Shown: piece by piece, positions 21,521-32,499 of the stretch
How the letters are laid out: the number at the start of each line of letters is the position of its first letter
Numbering within the stretch: position 1 is the first letter of the stretch
Source of the DNA: Bostrychus sinensis
Lineage: Eukaryota > Chordata > Actinopteri > Gobiiformes > Eleotridae
Reading direction: 5' to 3'
NCBI GenBank assembly: GCA_020698575.1
Contig: CM036251.1
Span: 10,766,288 to 10,830,287, forward strand
Length of the DNA stretch: 64,000 bases
Made by a program: the position numbers and the translations under genes
The notes under the pieces: generated by a model
Seen by the model: only the letters and a program-made list of their open reading frames with translations
Told to the model about the DNA's origin: nothing
The model's database searches: none

Positions 21521-22436
21521 GTATAGAAACATGTGTTCTATTGTACATCCTGCTAAATTTTACACAATGCACCTTTAATTTTGATGATAATTTTAGACTG
21601 ATGAGCAAACAAGTGATGGCAATATAAAAAAAACAGAGGTTTTGGCCTTATTTTTAATTATATGGGTAGTATACCAGCATCCAAGAGAAAATGAGTCAAG
21701 CATTTTTTTAGCTGTGTCATGCATCTGCGAGGTGATGAAACAAATTAAGTTGACATTGCTTATAGACTGTGGCAAATGTAATAGGCTTACCTCAGGAGGA
21801 AAGTAACTCTGGCGTCTTCTGAAATTGCGGCACAAAATAGGAACCTGAAAATTGATATTGGCCATGGCTTTTTATTATCTGAAAATGGTGGCGCCGAGGA
21901 GCTCCTGGTGCTGAATTTCCCCCGACGTGGATGTTTTTATTTTGTCAGTCAGTCAGACAGGGGCTGTGGGTGCTGCTTCACTCAAATGGGAGGTCAATCA
22001 ACACCTCCAGGATGCTCTGAAAGGTGCGTTATAATCACGCACCAACACCTCCGACGCTCCGGGTTTAGGGAACTCGGTTTCTTCTCACGGCTCAAAAATA
22101 GACTCATTATTTGAAATGATAACCCACTGCAGAGCTGCTGGTGCCGTATTTACAGTATGTCACGCTGTTAACATCGGTAGGATGTACACACCAAGAGGCA
22201 GGAGGAAAAAGTGAATAAGTGTTAAAAAAGACCACTGAAGTTTGTATACACTTGAGTTGAGCTAAAGTAAATCAGTAACTTCCAGAGCCTAGTTTCGCTC
22301 ATAATATAAATTATGGAGTGAATTTTCCCATTGAGTCATCAAATCAACACATCATTAATGTCATTTAAAAAATATTTAAGATAGTTTTTGTTTAAATCTT
22401 GTTAATTTTTTTTAACATTTAACTGTTCCTCTATTC
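21521..22436. other. Unique DNA, no gene seen
   Basis: A GC-richer patch at 21880-22090 (CCCGACGTGG, CACCTCCGACGCTCCGGG) contains a short open frame at 21908-22114 with no domain. No repeat family recognised. Confidence 0.3.
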
Positions 22437-22751
22437 CAGCCTTTCCCAAAGTCAAGAGCATTGCGACTCCCTTCAAAAAAAGTCACACAATTCTGCGCAG
22501 ACCCCCAACAATAAAACTTCACTATAGTTAAAAGTCTGTCATGTTTTCCCCATGTTTTTCTCCTAAAAGTATTTCAAAAACACAGACTGTTGGCTAAAAA
22601 TTGCTTGATTAAGTGATATTTTAAAATAAATACTTCATTGTAATTCATTTTAAACTCAATTTCTTAATGTAGACAATCTATGGCAGCCCCCCCTGCAGTA
22701 CCTTCACGGACCACCAGGGAGCCCCGGACTTCACTTTGGGAACCAAAGTCT
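22437..22751. mobile_element. hAT-like MITE, worn
   Basis: Left end CAGCCTTTCCCAAAGTCAAG and right end ACTTTGGGAACCAAAG are inverted relatives. Flanks share only TCTATT, so the 8-bp duplication is damaged. No coding region. Confidence 0.5.
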
Positions 22752-23222
22752 ATTTTATTTATGAAGCACGCTTACTGTGTTAACTGTAATTTTATTTGTA
22801 TGTAACTTTTGTATATGTATTATAATTTGGGGGGTTGGGTTTTTTGCCTCTCCCCTGTACTTATACTGCTCATTTTTATATGCATTTTGTAAATTTATAT
22901 GATAATTTTTATTATGTGCAAAGTAAATAAATAAAAAGTGACGGGTTCAGGCATTCAATGTGACGATGGAGATAAATGACATAAGACTTTGATTATGGTA
23001 AGTAAACTGTAAACAATGAATATTTGTAAATAAACTTGCAGTACATTTGGTATGTACTTTGTATATTTGTGCATGTTATAGTTAGAACTGGAATATGTCT
23101 CTCAGTAATCAAGGCTGTCACAATAAAAAAAAACTATTCATAACTGACAAAGTCTCTTGTAGAGACATCTTCAAAAAACTCATGCAGATATTTTTTTAAC
23201 CTTGTTTGTTTTGTACTGGATA
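22752..23222. other. AT-rich unique DNA
   Basis: No recognised exon or repeat. Confidence 0.3.
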
Positions 23223-23230
23223 CTCTAGCC

Positions 23231-23674
23231 CAGTGGATCTCAACTGATCCGGCTTCAAGACCCACCTTCAACCTAAAATAACAAGCCGCGACCCAAATAA
23301 AAGAGATATTTCAACTGATCACACTGAACCTGAGACAGAATAATGTCAGAATATCACAGTACGCCAACACAAAAAGAACACATTTAACAAGCAGTGGTGA
23401 TGCTAGAGATAATTATTTCCTTCTACCTTCTGTTAGATGCAGTTTAATTTAAAACCAAAATACATTTAATAAAAAAGTGCAATTCAAAAGGATTCAAGTA
23501 TACAAAATGTACGTTTCTTTTGACGACCTTTACACTGAAAGACATTGTGCTTTGGGGAGAATTAAGCAGCGCTCACTTCAGCCTTCGGCGTAACAAAACC
23601 AACTTTTTTATTTTTTGGCCCACTGAAAATGGTTCCGCGACCCACCTTTGAGTCCCACCAGTAGAGAACCACTG
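23231..23674. mobile_element. hAT-type MITE, 444 bp, perfect 8-bp duplication
   Basis: Bounded by CAGTGGATCTCAACTGATCC and CCACCAGTAGAGAACCACTG. Flanked on both sides by an identical CTCTAGCC (23223-23230, 23675-23682). Inside each end lie GACCCACCTT and GCGACCCAAATAAAAGAG words that also occur at 32500-33020, an older copy. The perfect duplication suggests a relatively recent insertion. Confidence 0.9.
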
Positions 23675-23689
23675 CTCTAGCCTATAATG

Positions 23690-24056
23690 AGGAAGCTGTG
23701 GGTTTAATTCTTGGAGTTAATTCGTGGAGTTTTTCCCTGTGTCTGTGTAGGGTTCCTCCAGGTGCTTCGGTTTCCCCTACCACTAAAAAAACTTGTGGGT
23801 CAGGTAGGCCTATAGTGACACACATCTGACCATCTACACAATTTCGCAATGTATAATGACAAATAAAGCACTTTACTTTTCTTTCCAGCCCAGCGTTGAT
23901 TCTGCATGTGCTCCCTGCAGTACTCTGGCTTCCTCCCGCCAAAGACATGCATGTGATAGGATAAGTGGTAAATCTAGATTGCCCATAATACTTGAATGAA
24001 AAAGTGCTGTCCCATCTCAGGCTGAAGTTGCTGGGATAGTTTCCAGTGACCAATAA
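23690..24056 (+). mobile_element. Two abutting tRNA-SINE-type fragments
   Basis: 23725-23880 has TGGAGTTTTTCCCTGTGTCT, GGTGCTTCGGTTTCCCC and ends GACAAATAAAGCAC. 23900-24056 has TGCATGTGCTCCCTGCAG, GCTTCCTCCCGCCAAAGACA and GCTGGGATAGTTTCCAGTGA. Both belong to the retroposons that carry GTGGAGTTTGCATGTTCTCC-like bodies in many vertebrates. The tRNA heads are lost or eroded. Confidence 0.55.
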
Positions 24057-25096
24057 CAATTTGAAGATGAGTTGATTGTTGTTGTATAAGATTTTCCTAA
24101 AACCTTATCCTGACTATTGATTTTTTTTGTTAACTTTTTAGTTGACTTCAGTCTGCAACCTCTCCCATTTAAGCTAGGTCTAGGTGACATACCGTTACAT
24201 AATACTGTTTTTTTTTTCCTTGTATGATATGAATTTTCCATATATAGTGATACTGAGATAGGAAAAATGGGTGGTGGGACTAAAAGTTGCATAGGTTCTT
24301 CACCTGGGACTTGTGTGTGTTTGTGTTGCTCCAGTACAACTCTTGAGAACGACCTCTTTGAACATTTGACTGTGTATTTTAATAGTTGTGTAGTAGATGT
24401 AGCAGGTGTCCTTTTATTTAACAAACTGATGAGTTAGAAAAGCAAGAGCATTCTTCTTATATCAGCCTTTTACATGGAAAATGCTACTCAAGACTGCAGC
24501 TATTGTCAAAACGTCAGATTTTATGATGCCTTTACAGTCAGTACTGGAAACTCTTCAAGTTTTTCCATCCTCGTTGACGTAGACCAGGTCACTCTTATAA
24601 GCCCCTTTAATGTATTATTGTCAGCGTGAGCTTCAAGTCTTCGAGCCCTGTTTTCCTTCACTGCCTCTCTTCAAAGTGTTTACCTGCTCTTATAAAATGA
24701 CAGGGGTTTGCCATTTGCCACTCCTGAAATCTTTCCACTCACAAAAAAAGGCCGGCAATCACACTTGAGGAAGACCACATGTGGAGAGGTGACGTTATCC
24801 AGGCGGATCTGGTTTCCACTGCAATTTAACGTGGAGACAAAAGAACGAAGCACTAAGGGCTAATAAATGGGACGTTTCCATTGAGTTGCAGTTTGAATGG
24901 CTGTCAGAGTTACAATAGCACCAATGGAGAACAGAGGTAAATGTAAGAAAATCAGCCCATTTTCAAAGATTTAAACGCCAGGAGAGTAATTAAAATTTCC
25001 AACTAATTTTACATTGCATTTAAAAATATCATACCATCTTCACCGGTATTGTATGAGCTTAAAACCAAAGATTATCTGAAAATTTTGCTTATATTT
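24057..25096. other. Unique DNA, possible regulatory stretch
   Basis: 24590-24900 is the least repetitive and most base-balanced part (for example GGAAGACCACATGTGGAGAG and CCAGGCGGATCTGG). I see no exon. It may hold a conserved non-coding element, which alignment to other fish would show. Confidence 0.25.
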
Positions 25097-25099
25097 ATA

Positions 25100-25604
25100 C
25101 ACTATATTTCCAAAGGTATTAGCTCACCTGCCTTTACACGCATATGAACATAAGTGACATCCCATTCTTAATCCATAGAGTTTAATAAGATGTCAGCCTG
25201 TCCTTTTGCATCTATCTAAAGTCCAACGTCAGACACTGATGTTGGAGGAGAAGGTCCGGCTCGCAGTCTTCGCTCTAATTCATCCCAAAGGTGTTCTCTC
25301 AGGTTGTGGTCAGGACTCTGTGCAGGTTCAGTCAAGTTCTTCCACACCAAACTCACTCATCCATGTCTTTATGGACAGTGCTTTGTGCTCTGGTGCAGTC
25401 ATGTTGGAACAGGAAGTGTCCATCCCCAAACTGTTCCCACGTAGTTGGGAGCATGGAATTGTCCAAAATCTCCTTGCGTTGAAGCATTCAGAGTTCCTTT
25501 CACTGGAACTAAGAAGCCAAGCCCAGCTCCTGAAAACAACCCCGCACTATAAAACCAAAATCAGTAATTTGGGTGGGTGAGCGAATACCTTTGGAAACAT
25601 AGTG
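25100..25604. mobile_element. Tc1/mariner-type MITE, about 505 bp
   Basis: Left CACTATATTTCCAAAGGTAT then TAGCTCACC; right GGTGAGCGAATACCTTTGG then AAACATAGTG. The two are inverted copies with two or three mismatches. A TA precedes the left end. The interior matches the widely distributed fish family with CTAATTCATCCCAAAGGTGT. The 124-codon frame at 25206-25580 covers most of it and is not a gene. A terminal fragment of the same family is at 10903-11005. Confidence 0.85.
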
Positions 25605-25631
25605 GATCTTCTAAATGCTAAATTATGTTAA

Positions 25632-26597
25632 AGGTCCAATATTATGATTTTTCTGGCTTTCTGAAATAGTTTTGGACACTTTGCATTAGTATTTTTAAAA
25701 CTTAAAATAATGTATCTGTATGGAAAACGGCTTCTTTTGGGGAGCTGATACTTTCAATTTGCAGGGAACGCTTGGATTATGTGTCTGTCGCCCCCTGCTG
25801 GCAACAGTGGAGCATGGACAGAGCATGGCTGTTTAGCACGGCTATTAGCAACATGACGCTAACAGCTGAGATGACAGCAGTTTGAACACTGAACTGATCA
25901 CAGTCTGGTGGCAGTGTGGACATCAGAAACGTGCAGCAGTACTTCCTGGTTTCAGGTGTTTATGTAGAGTTGTGAGACCAAGCATTTCAGGAAAATGAGG
26001 GCACTGTAAACACAGGGTTCCCACGGGACATTAAAAAGCATTAAAAGTCATTAAATTGATTTTGTGAAAATTAAGGACTTAAACGTTATTAAAAAGTATT
26101 AAATTTAAACAGTCTTTTAAAAACTTGAAGTTTGAAGTAAGGCCTCTGACATTGTTGGTTTTGTTTGTGAATGTAGATATATGTTGATATGAATAATAAT
26201 TAACAATTTTTCTTCTTACTTGAGCGTGTCAAACTTCAGGGCGAGTTTGCTTCCAGCGGTGCCGAATTACCCAAACACCAGATGTTTGACTTTCAGCATT
26301 ATTGGTGCTTAATGAACTGGATTTTACAATACTTGCAAATAAATTCTGACAGTTTAAGCTGTTGCGGTTGTTTGTGGCATTATAAATGTAAAAACTGCCC
26401 TAAAATGGCATTGAACAGCATTAAATCAGACTTGCTGATACCTGCAGGACCCTGAAACAGGATTACTCAAACTTGTGTGAGTATTCACTTGCATGAGTGA
26501 AACAAAATATTACTCCAGGCATTTTTTTAAGGTGGAAACAACATCATAGCATGGTTAAAAGCTCAAAAAAGTAAATTTAGCATAATAAAGAACCTTT
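25632..26597 (+). mobile_element. TTAA-type MITE split by a hAT-like insertion
   Basis: Left end after TTAA (25628-25631) is AGGTCCAATATTATGA. Right end is GCATAATAAAGAACCTTTA. Body words such as CGCCCCCTGCTGGCAACAG, ACGGCTATTAGCAACATG and AATATTACTCCAGGCAT match copies at 45203-45529 and 57821-58329. The body is interrupted at 26013-26454. Confidence 0.8.
26013..26454. mobile_element. hAT-like MITE inserted in the TTAA-type MITE
   Basis: Begins CAGGGTTCCCACGGGACATT and ends ACTTGCTGATACCTGCAGGA followed by CCCTG. AAACA occurs immediately before and after (26008-26012, 26455-26459), shorter than the usual eight bases. Removing it rejoins the MITE body to the order seen in other copies (GTAAACAGGATTAC). 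Confidence 0.75.
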
Positions 26598-27110
26598 AGT
26601 GTTATCAACTATTTATCTGCCACACAAGAGAAAGAAATGAGGACAACAAAGTAGAAGACATTGAACTTATTTGGGCTAACTTTTAGCACTAAGAAAACCT
26701 GCTGCAGCATTATTTTAGTGTAAAGAATGCACACACAATGTATTTGCCGCTGTTGTCTTTTCTAAATGGATGAAACTGGATATTACATTTGGGCTGTACT
26801 TGGGCTCACTAACCACTTTGTTGTCAGGTTGGATTATTTACATGAATTTCAACTACTTTAGACCTGATTTCCTGCTCCTATGTTGAAAAATCCTAATAAT
26901 TTAAAAGAAAATATTAGTCAAGAGACATGAGCTCTGAACTGAAACAATGTAAAAAAAAAAAAAAAAGAAAAAAAGAAAGAAAGACAAAAGCAAAAATATA
27001 CAGATTTCCGGAGTCTAAATTAAGTTATTTTCTTTTTGATGGTGATAAATTACAATTTTAAAACTACCTTTTCAGTGGTTTTCAAAATAATTTCAAAAGT
27101 CTTATATACT
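26598..27110. other. AT-rich unique DNA
   Basis: Contains an A run with AAAG units (26952-26985). Nothing else recognised. Confidence 0.3.
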
Positions 27111-27540
27111 AGTGATTGCCAATCTTTTTTTGTGTTGCGCACCTCCAGGACTTGTTTTATTCCTGATTTGGACCCAGCTTAATCCTGGTTTGGTCCTGAT
27201 TTAGACTGGGTTTAGACATGATTTAAAAGACCTGGTTTGTTAGTTTTGTCCTGGTTTAGTTCTAGTTTGAGACCAGTTTTTTTCCTGGTTTAGTCTTGGT
27301 TTTAGACTTGGTTTAGTCCTGGTTTAGTACTTCTTTAGTGTTTCATTCCTTTGCTGCAGTCCTGGGTTAGTCCTGGTTTTGTCCTGGTTTGGATCCAGCT
27401 TAGTCCTTTTTTAGTCTTAGTTTAGACTCGGTTTAGACCTGGTTTGTTTCTTGTTTTGTCCTGGCTTAGTGTTGCCTTCCCTTGATTTAGGTTAAATTTA
27501 GTGTTTTAAAGCCAAATATATAAATCCACTACAAATGATC
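27111..27540 (-). mobile_element. Minisatellite-carrying hAT-like element, minus orientation, worn
   Basis: Starts with GCCAATCTTTTTTTGTGTTG and CGCACCTCCAGG, a worn end. Then about 30 diverged units of the GGTTTAGTCCT type occupy 27160-27500. It ends near TTTAAAGCCAAATATATAAA, resembling the inverted inner left end of the family. Confidence 0.5.
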
Positions 27541-28275
27541 AAATAGCATTAATTACTGAGCTGAAAACAAGTCACGCTATTGTCAGGAATCTGGTTCACA
27601 TTGGGAAAAAAGGGTTTAGAACAACACTGACATATAGCACTTGTTGCGGTTTAATCAAGTCTGGAGTTTGAAGAGGAGAGGAGCGGCGGTCTGGCCAGAC
27701 GTTTGCAGAAACACACAACGTGATATTTGAGCCTGTGTGCGGTGAAAGCTGAGAATCTTCACCGTGCCCAATATGACTTCTGAGTTTGGTATTTCAGCAA
27801 AATGTCCCTATCGCGGCTCACAGAGGAGATTAAATCAACCGAGAAGTGATAAAAGGAGCTGAACTTACTCCAAACTCCGAAAAAGTTACTCACCGATAAC
27901 ACTCAAGTAATGGGAGGTGATAGAAAACATTTAAAAGTTGTGCCGATGGTGGAGGAAAAGTGATTAAAGTTCAATTACCACTCACACAATTAGTCTCTTT
28001 TAGCTAATTCATTTAAACTTGCAGTTTTGGCAACCACAGCCTTTATTATCAGCAGCAGCAGGCGCTAACAGAGCCAGCACCTTGCAGCTGAACGTCTTCA
28101 TTTATGTAGCAGTGTAGTTTTATTCATGTCTGTTGTTGGCCTGATTATATTTTGGCATAAAATAATGAGTAATTTTGCAGTTTATGGCATTTAGCTACAG
28201 GCTAATACCAAATATTACCGAAATAAAAGCACTGTAAAAGTTGTTTTCATATCTTACAATAAACAGTTTCTTAGG
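27541..28275. other. Unique DNA, possible regulatory stretch
   Basis: 27640-28100 is base-balanced and free of repeat words (for example GAGGAGCGGCGGTCTGGCCA, CCTATCGCGGCTCACAG). No exon was recognised. A conserved non-coding element is possible. Confidence 0.25.
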
Positions 28276-28345
28276 AGTCACTCTTTGTGCTGGTCCCAAG
28301 CCTGGATAAATGGAGAAAGAAGGACACTCCGGACTGGAAATGTTA
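28276..28345 (-). repeat. Repeat family A, fragment
   Basis: CTGGTCCCAAGCCTGGATAA then ATGGAGAAAGAAGGACAC is the family A core in reverse orientation. Confidence 0.55.
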
Positions 28346-28510
28346 CTTCAAAATATTATAGTTTAGAAGTAGAATTAAAAACACTGAGTAGAAATTTATT
28401 TTAAACAATATTTACCACTACTACTATCATCACACTATTACTATTATTACACTAAACACTATCACTACTAATACTACCAGTGCCACTGCTACTATTACTA
28501 CTCACTGAGG
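28346..28510. repeat. ACT-rich imperfect triplet run
   Basis: CACTACTACTATCATCACAC and similar words, about 100 bases, with AGTAGAAATTT to the left. Probably the eroded core of an ACT-rich element. Confidence 0.5.
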
Positions 28511-29336
28511 TCAAAAATACTTATACAAATTGATGTATGTTGATTTATGTGTTATTGACAAACAAAAGGAATGGATACAGTGTGGCATTTATGGAAAACA
28601 AAACAAAAGCTTCATCCAAACAACTCTTTTAATAGTTATGATTTTATTTTTTCATACTTTGATTAAAATTTTAAGCTTTAAGTCTGTAATCTTGGATGTA
28701 ATGGGAATGTAAAAAAGGGAATGTAAGTTCATGTTAACCTTTTTTATTTAGCTATGAATAAATACTTTCACCCTATTTGGAAAAAAGAAAGAAGAAAGAA
28801 GAGTTCCTCATGATGACAAAGCCTGATTTTTCAGTTTGTGCCATGTTTATTACAAAGTATACTGTTTATTCAACGTCTCTGTCGTGAATCTAACTCAGAG
28901 GCTCCCACTGGAAAACTGGGGTCTTGCTTTTCGTGCTCAGTCTATTTTCTGACACAAAACCACAGGATTTTTGTGGATATTGACATAGATTAGAACATTT
29001 TGATTTAAAACAGCTGTAAAAATGTTCAACATACTGTGCAGTTTCACCATTGGGATATACTATATGGTAAACCTAAAGGAAACTGCTCAGTGATGTTACA
29101 TAAAGGCTATTAATGATGCATAGTGTACTTTTTTTTTTTTTTTACAATGTACTGTTGAAAATACTGTTTAATCATTTTCAAATATCACTCTTTACTTTTT
29201 ATATCTTGGGGAAAAATAGACTTCAATGCTCCATAGAATCCAAAGGTTTCCAATAAAAATGTAAGTATTAGTTACAGCTGCCCACATCTGACAAACTGTG
29301 CTCTGTGCATCTTTAAGTACTCTGTTGTCGCTCTTT
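28511..29336. other. AT-rich unique DNA
   Basis: No recognised exon or repeat beyond a T run at 29130-29145. Confidence 0.3.
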
Positions 29337-29344
29337 GAAACATT

Positions 29345-30043
29345 CAGGGCTTGACATTACATTTTTTGCTCACTGGACACTGTGGCTAGTTAAAATTTGC
29401 AAGCCAATTAGTGTTTTCACAAGCCATCATTTAGTTAGTTAAGTTTTTGTTTCTTATAGTATACAATAAGCTGAAAGAAATGTAACATTTTACCTCGGCA
29501 GAAAAAAAAAGTATCTCTGTGTATGTGGTGTCATCTTTTAAAACTTTGTTCAACATTTTTAGTTAAATGAATATGTTTCTTTTTTATTATGATGATGGAT
29601 TACTAAATGGCATATACTGAAAGCAATATAAATTCTAACATCAAGTTAAGATATACTTATGCATAAAATTCAACCAGTGGTTAGTGGGACAGCTGTAGCT
29701 CAGTCGGTCGGTAGAGACGCTTGCCTTGCCCACTACCCTGAAGGTTGGTGGTCTGAGTCCCGCCACAGGCATTGCATCCTTGGGCAAGACCCTCTTTACT
29801 CGGCCTGTTTGCCTGTGTGAGTGTGTGTTTGGTGGTGGTTTGAGGGGCCGTAGGTGCAAAATGTTGCACTTCTGTGTGGCTACAGAAGTAGCTCACCACC
29901 ACTGACAGTGAATAAATAATGGACCAAATTGTAAAGTTCTTTGAGAAGCTTATAAAGTGCAATATAAATCCATTATTATTATTAGTGGGAGTATTTTCCA
30001 AAATGATCTATACCTACCTTTGGCTGGGTTAAGTCAAACCCTG
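29345..30043. mobile_element. hAT-type MITE split by a SINE
   Basis: Left end CAGGGCTTGACATTACATTT; right end GGGTTAAGTCAAACCCTG. Flanks GAAACATT (29337-29344) and GAAATGTT (30044-30051) agree at six of eight bases. CACTGTGGCTAGTTAAAAT is shared with the intact member at 31591-32006. The SINE at 29690-29981 interrupts it. Confidence 0.8.
29690..29981 (+). mobile_element. tRNA-derived SINE with 9-bp target duplication
   Basis: The tRNA-like head has an A box (TAGCTCAGTCGG...TAGAGAC) and a B box (GGTCTGAGTCCC). The body has TTGGGCAAGACCCTC and GTGGCTACAGAAGTAGCTCA. The tail is ATTATTATTA. TTAGTGGGA flanks both ends (29681-29689, 29982-29990), proving target-primed insertion into the hAT-type MITE. 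It is not a functional tRNA gene: the aminoacyl stem does not close, and the sequence continues for over 200 bases. Confidence 0.92.
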
Positions 30044-30051
30044 GAAATGTT

Positions 30052-30772
30052 CATTCAGGTTTTGGGCGGCCTTTTTGCTTTATTTTAGGTCAAATTATAG
30101 TTGGTAATGGCATAAAAAGTCATAACACAGCTTCACTGTTATGATGAATTGAAATGTAATAATCTGGCTATACAATAACAGAAAAAAATAAAATAAAATG
30201 CTACATATTCCTTCATGCCAGTGCCTTTAACTGAATTACCACAGTACAGATTGTCCACACATCGTATTAAAGCTAAAGGCGCCCTGATGGTTACATAAAG
30301 CCGCCTGTTCTCCCACGTCGTTCCTGTTCCGCTCACTTCTGTGGGCGAATTTCCTCCGGGGGCCACTGCTGCGTCCCTGGCGGGGGTCAGATTGTGTCAC
30401 TGGTTCAAAATGCCTTGGCTTCAGTTTACAGTGAGCGTTTTAATTGTAGCTCGTGTCATGCTCGAACAATCAGAGAGGCTGCGAAAGGTTTAGCTGCAAT
30501 AACGAGTGTCGTGTTACAGAGGCCATGTGTTGTTTTATTGTTTTTTCTTACAGGCTTTAAATGAGTTGTACAGCTTCACTTCCACTGTGTGCTTCCTCAG
30601 TGGCTATAAATCCTGCCTCAGGGTGGCGCTGTTGTCACTGGACGTTACCTCGAAAAGATGCTTACTGTAAAAGAATCTGCCCCTCTCTGTAGAGATCTCA
30701 ACACTATATCAGTTATCAGGAATACTTTAGATTAACTTAAATCTATCAACCCTTAGGCCCTCCTTAAAAAAA
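30052..30772. other. Unique DNA
   Basis: 30290-30480 is base-balanced. A minus frame at 30139-30366 has no splice sites or domain. No gene supported. Confidence 0.25.
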
Positions 30773-31262
30773 ATGGTTCTTCTTCCTTCTTAAGCCCTTT
30801 TAGGTCACTGGGTTACATTTAAAAATATAAAACATGATGAAAATAACTTGTTGTAACGCATATCCTCATCACACATAACAAAAGTGAATTTATTTTTATA
30901 TTTTAACCCTCTAAGTGCCAGTTTGTTTACATAATTTCCACATATTTGTAAATAAAACATGCAGTATGTACTATTTCAAAGAGAAAACATGATTTCTTTA
31001 TTTTTGTGTGCGTGTGCGTGTGCGTGTGCGTGTGCGTGTGCGTGTGCGTGTGCGTGTGTGCAGGGATTACCAGTCCCAGACAGGTCACTGATTAGTCCTA
31101 AAACAGATTTTAATACATTTAGATTTTTTGTGCCATTACAAAAAATGGCAGAAAATCACACAAAAAAGGACTAAAACTTAGGTTCTTTCCCCTTAAAGCC
31201 CTAAAAGAGTCAATGTAATGTAAGTCAATGGGACCAAAAAGGGCTTTAGAAAGAAGAACGTT
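30773..31262. mobile_element. MITE-like element with long inverted ends around a GTGTGC array
   Basis: Left GGTTCTTCTTCCTTCTTAAG then CCCTTTTAGGTCACTGGGTT; right CAATGGGACCAAAAAGGGCT then TTAGAAAGAAGAACG. The two are inverted and about 80% alike over 40 bases by eye. The interior holds the microsatellite at 31003-31062 and no ORF. The family is not named here. No clear duplication was seen. Confidence 0.55.
31003..31062 (+). repeat. (GTGTGC)n microsatellite
   Basis: About nine perfect GTGTGC units. Translated, it gives the Cys-Ala run in the 71-codon frame at 30959-31174. The alternating purine-pyrimidine pattern could favour Z-DNA. Confidence 0.95.
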
Positions 31263-31590
31263 TTTTTGTCTACAGAAGAAAATTCTTTTTTTTTTTTTTT
31301 TTTTCCAGCTGTGATGCTGAAATTCTAAACTTCATTTATTAATCAACATTTTTGTCAGATATCATCATCCTAGAATAAGAAATGCCTAAATGAGAGTAAA
31401 AAGTAAATTTGAAAAAAGGAAGCCAGGAGCCTGAGGGTTTAGCAGTAATAAAACATTAATAAGTGTGTAATTACCAATAATTTAATGAATCAATCATTTA
31501 TAGAAACTGAATTAGCACTGGTGTTTATAATTCTGCACTGATTTACCTGAGTTTAGTGAATAACAGTGTTTATAAGTCAGTGGTGTTTAT

Positions 31591-32006
31591 CAGGGCTTGA
31601 CATTAATATGTTTGCTCATTTTGGCTGAGTGCTCTTTAAAAGTTAAGTTACTATAGCCATTTAAGTTTTTAACCAGCCACAGTTAGATGTTAAAATGCTG
31701 ATTCATGTGTAGTTTGTAAGACAATAATCTGTTGTTTTTATTCTTTTGAAAACCACAGAAAAGGTATGAAAGGTTGAATCTGTATACTTTTGCTGTCTTT
31801 TGTTTTTAATTAAGAGCTTAATTTTGTCTCTCCACTGATTATTAACTCTAGGTTTATAAGCACAGCAGAAAGTCAGGTCTAAAGTTGCTCAAATTCATGT
31901 AAATAATCTAACCAGACAAAGAGACTAGTGAGACTGAATATGTACTGGCCATAAATGGAAATCTACCCACATTTGTCCGTGTGGCTAGTGTTAATATCAA
32001 GCTCTG
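31591..32006. mobile_element. hAT-type MITE, 416 bp, complete
   Basis: Left CAGGGCTTGACATTAATATG; right AGTGTTAATATCAAGCTCTG, its inverted form. Target duplications GTGTTTAT (31583-31590) and GTGTTTAA (32007-32014) match at seven of eight. Same family as 29345-30043. Confidence 0.9.
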
Positions 32007-32164
32007 GTGTTTAATATTGTTTGTAATTAATCAACCAACTGTTAACTAACCCTTTACCAATGCTAAATAATGTGATTTGTTCCAAAGTGTTACCCATTTA
32101 GATTAAAATATGATTATAAAATGAACTTTTCTTTATAGAGCTTCATTTAAATTGCACATTTTTA

Positions 32165-32245
32165 AGCCAGATGCCCTTTATGATACAACCCTCTTGTTTG
32201 TTTGGGGGCTTGGGACCAGCACAACCTGCAGCAGTTAAAAAATTG
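32165..32245 (+). repeat. Repeat family A, fragment
   Basis: TTTAAGCCAGATGCCCTTTA, CAACCCTCTTG and GGGGGCTTGGGACCAGCACA. Confidence 0.5.
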
Positions 32246-32499
32246 CAAACTCCACTTTCAAATGTTTATTACTGACCATAACACCCCATTAATAAAGATC
32301 TAATAACATAAATTTAGTGAATTAACAGTTTGCACATAGGTTTTGTCAGTTTGTATTTAGTGTATGTTTCATCTGACACATATTTTGTATTTAATGTATA
32401 TTGAAATTATTGTAGTTTTTATCTATTTTATTTACATATTAGCATTTTAGTCTATTCTTATCTTATTGCATGTTAAAACACCATAAGAAGAGAGCAGAA

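Noticed and set aside
25206..25580. Plus-strand frame of 124 codons
   Set aside because: Lies wholly within a Tc1-type MITE whose consensus is not known to code; no transposase motif.
29690..29765. tRNA gene
   Set aside because: Boxes A and B are present, but the arms do not form a full cloverleaf and the sequence continues into a SINE body with a target duplication.
30959..31174. Cys-Ala repeat protein frame
   Set aside because: Product of the (GTGTGC)n microsatellite.
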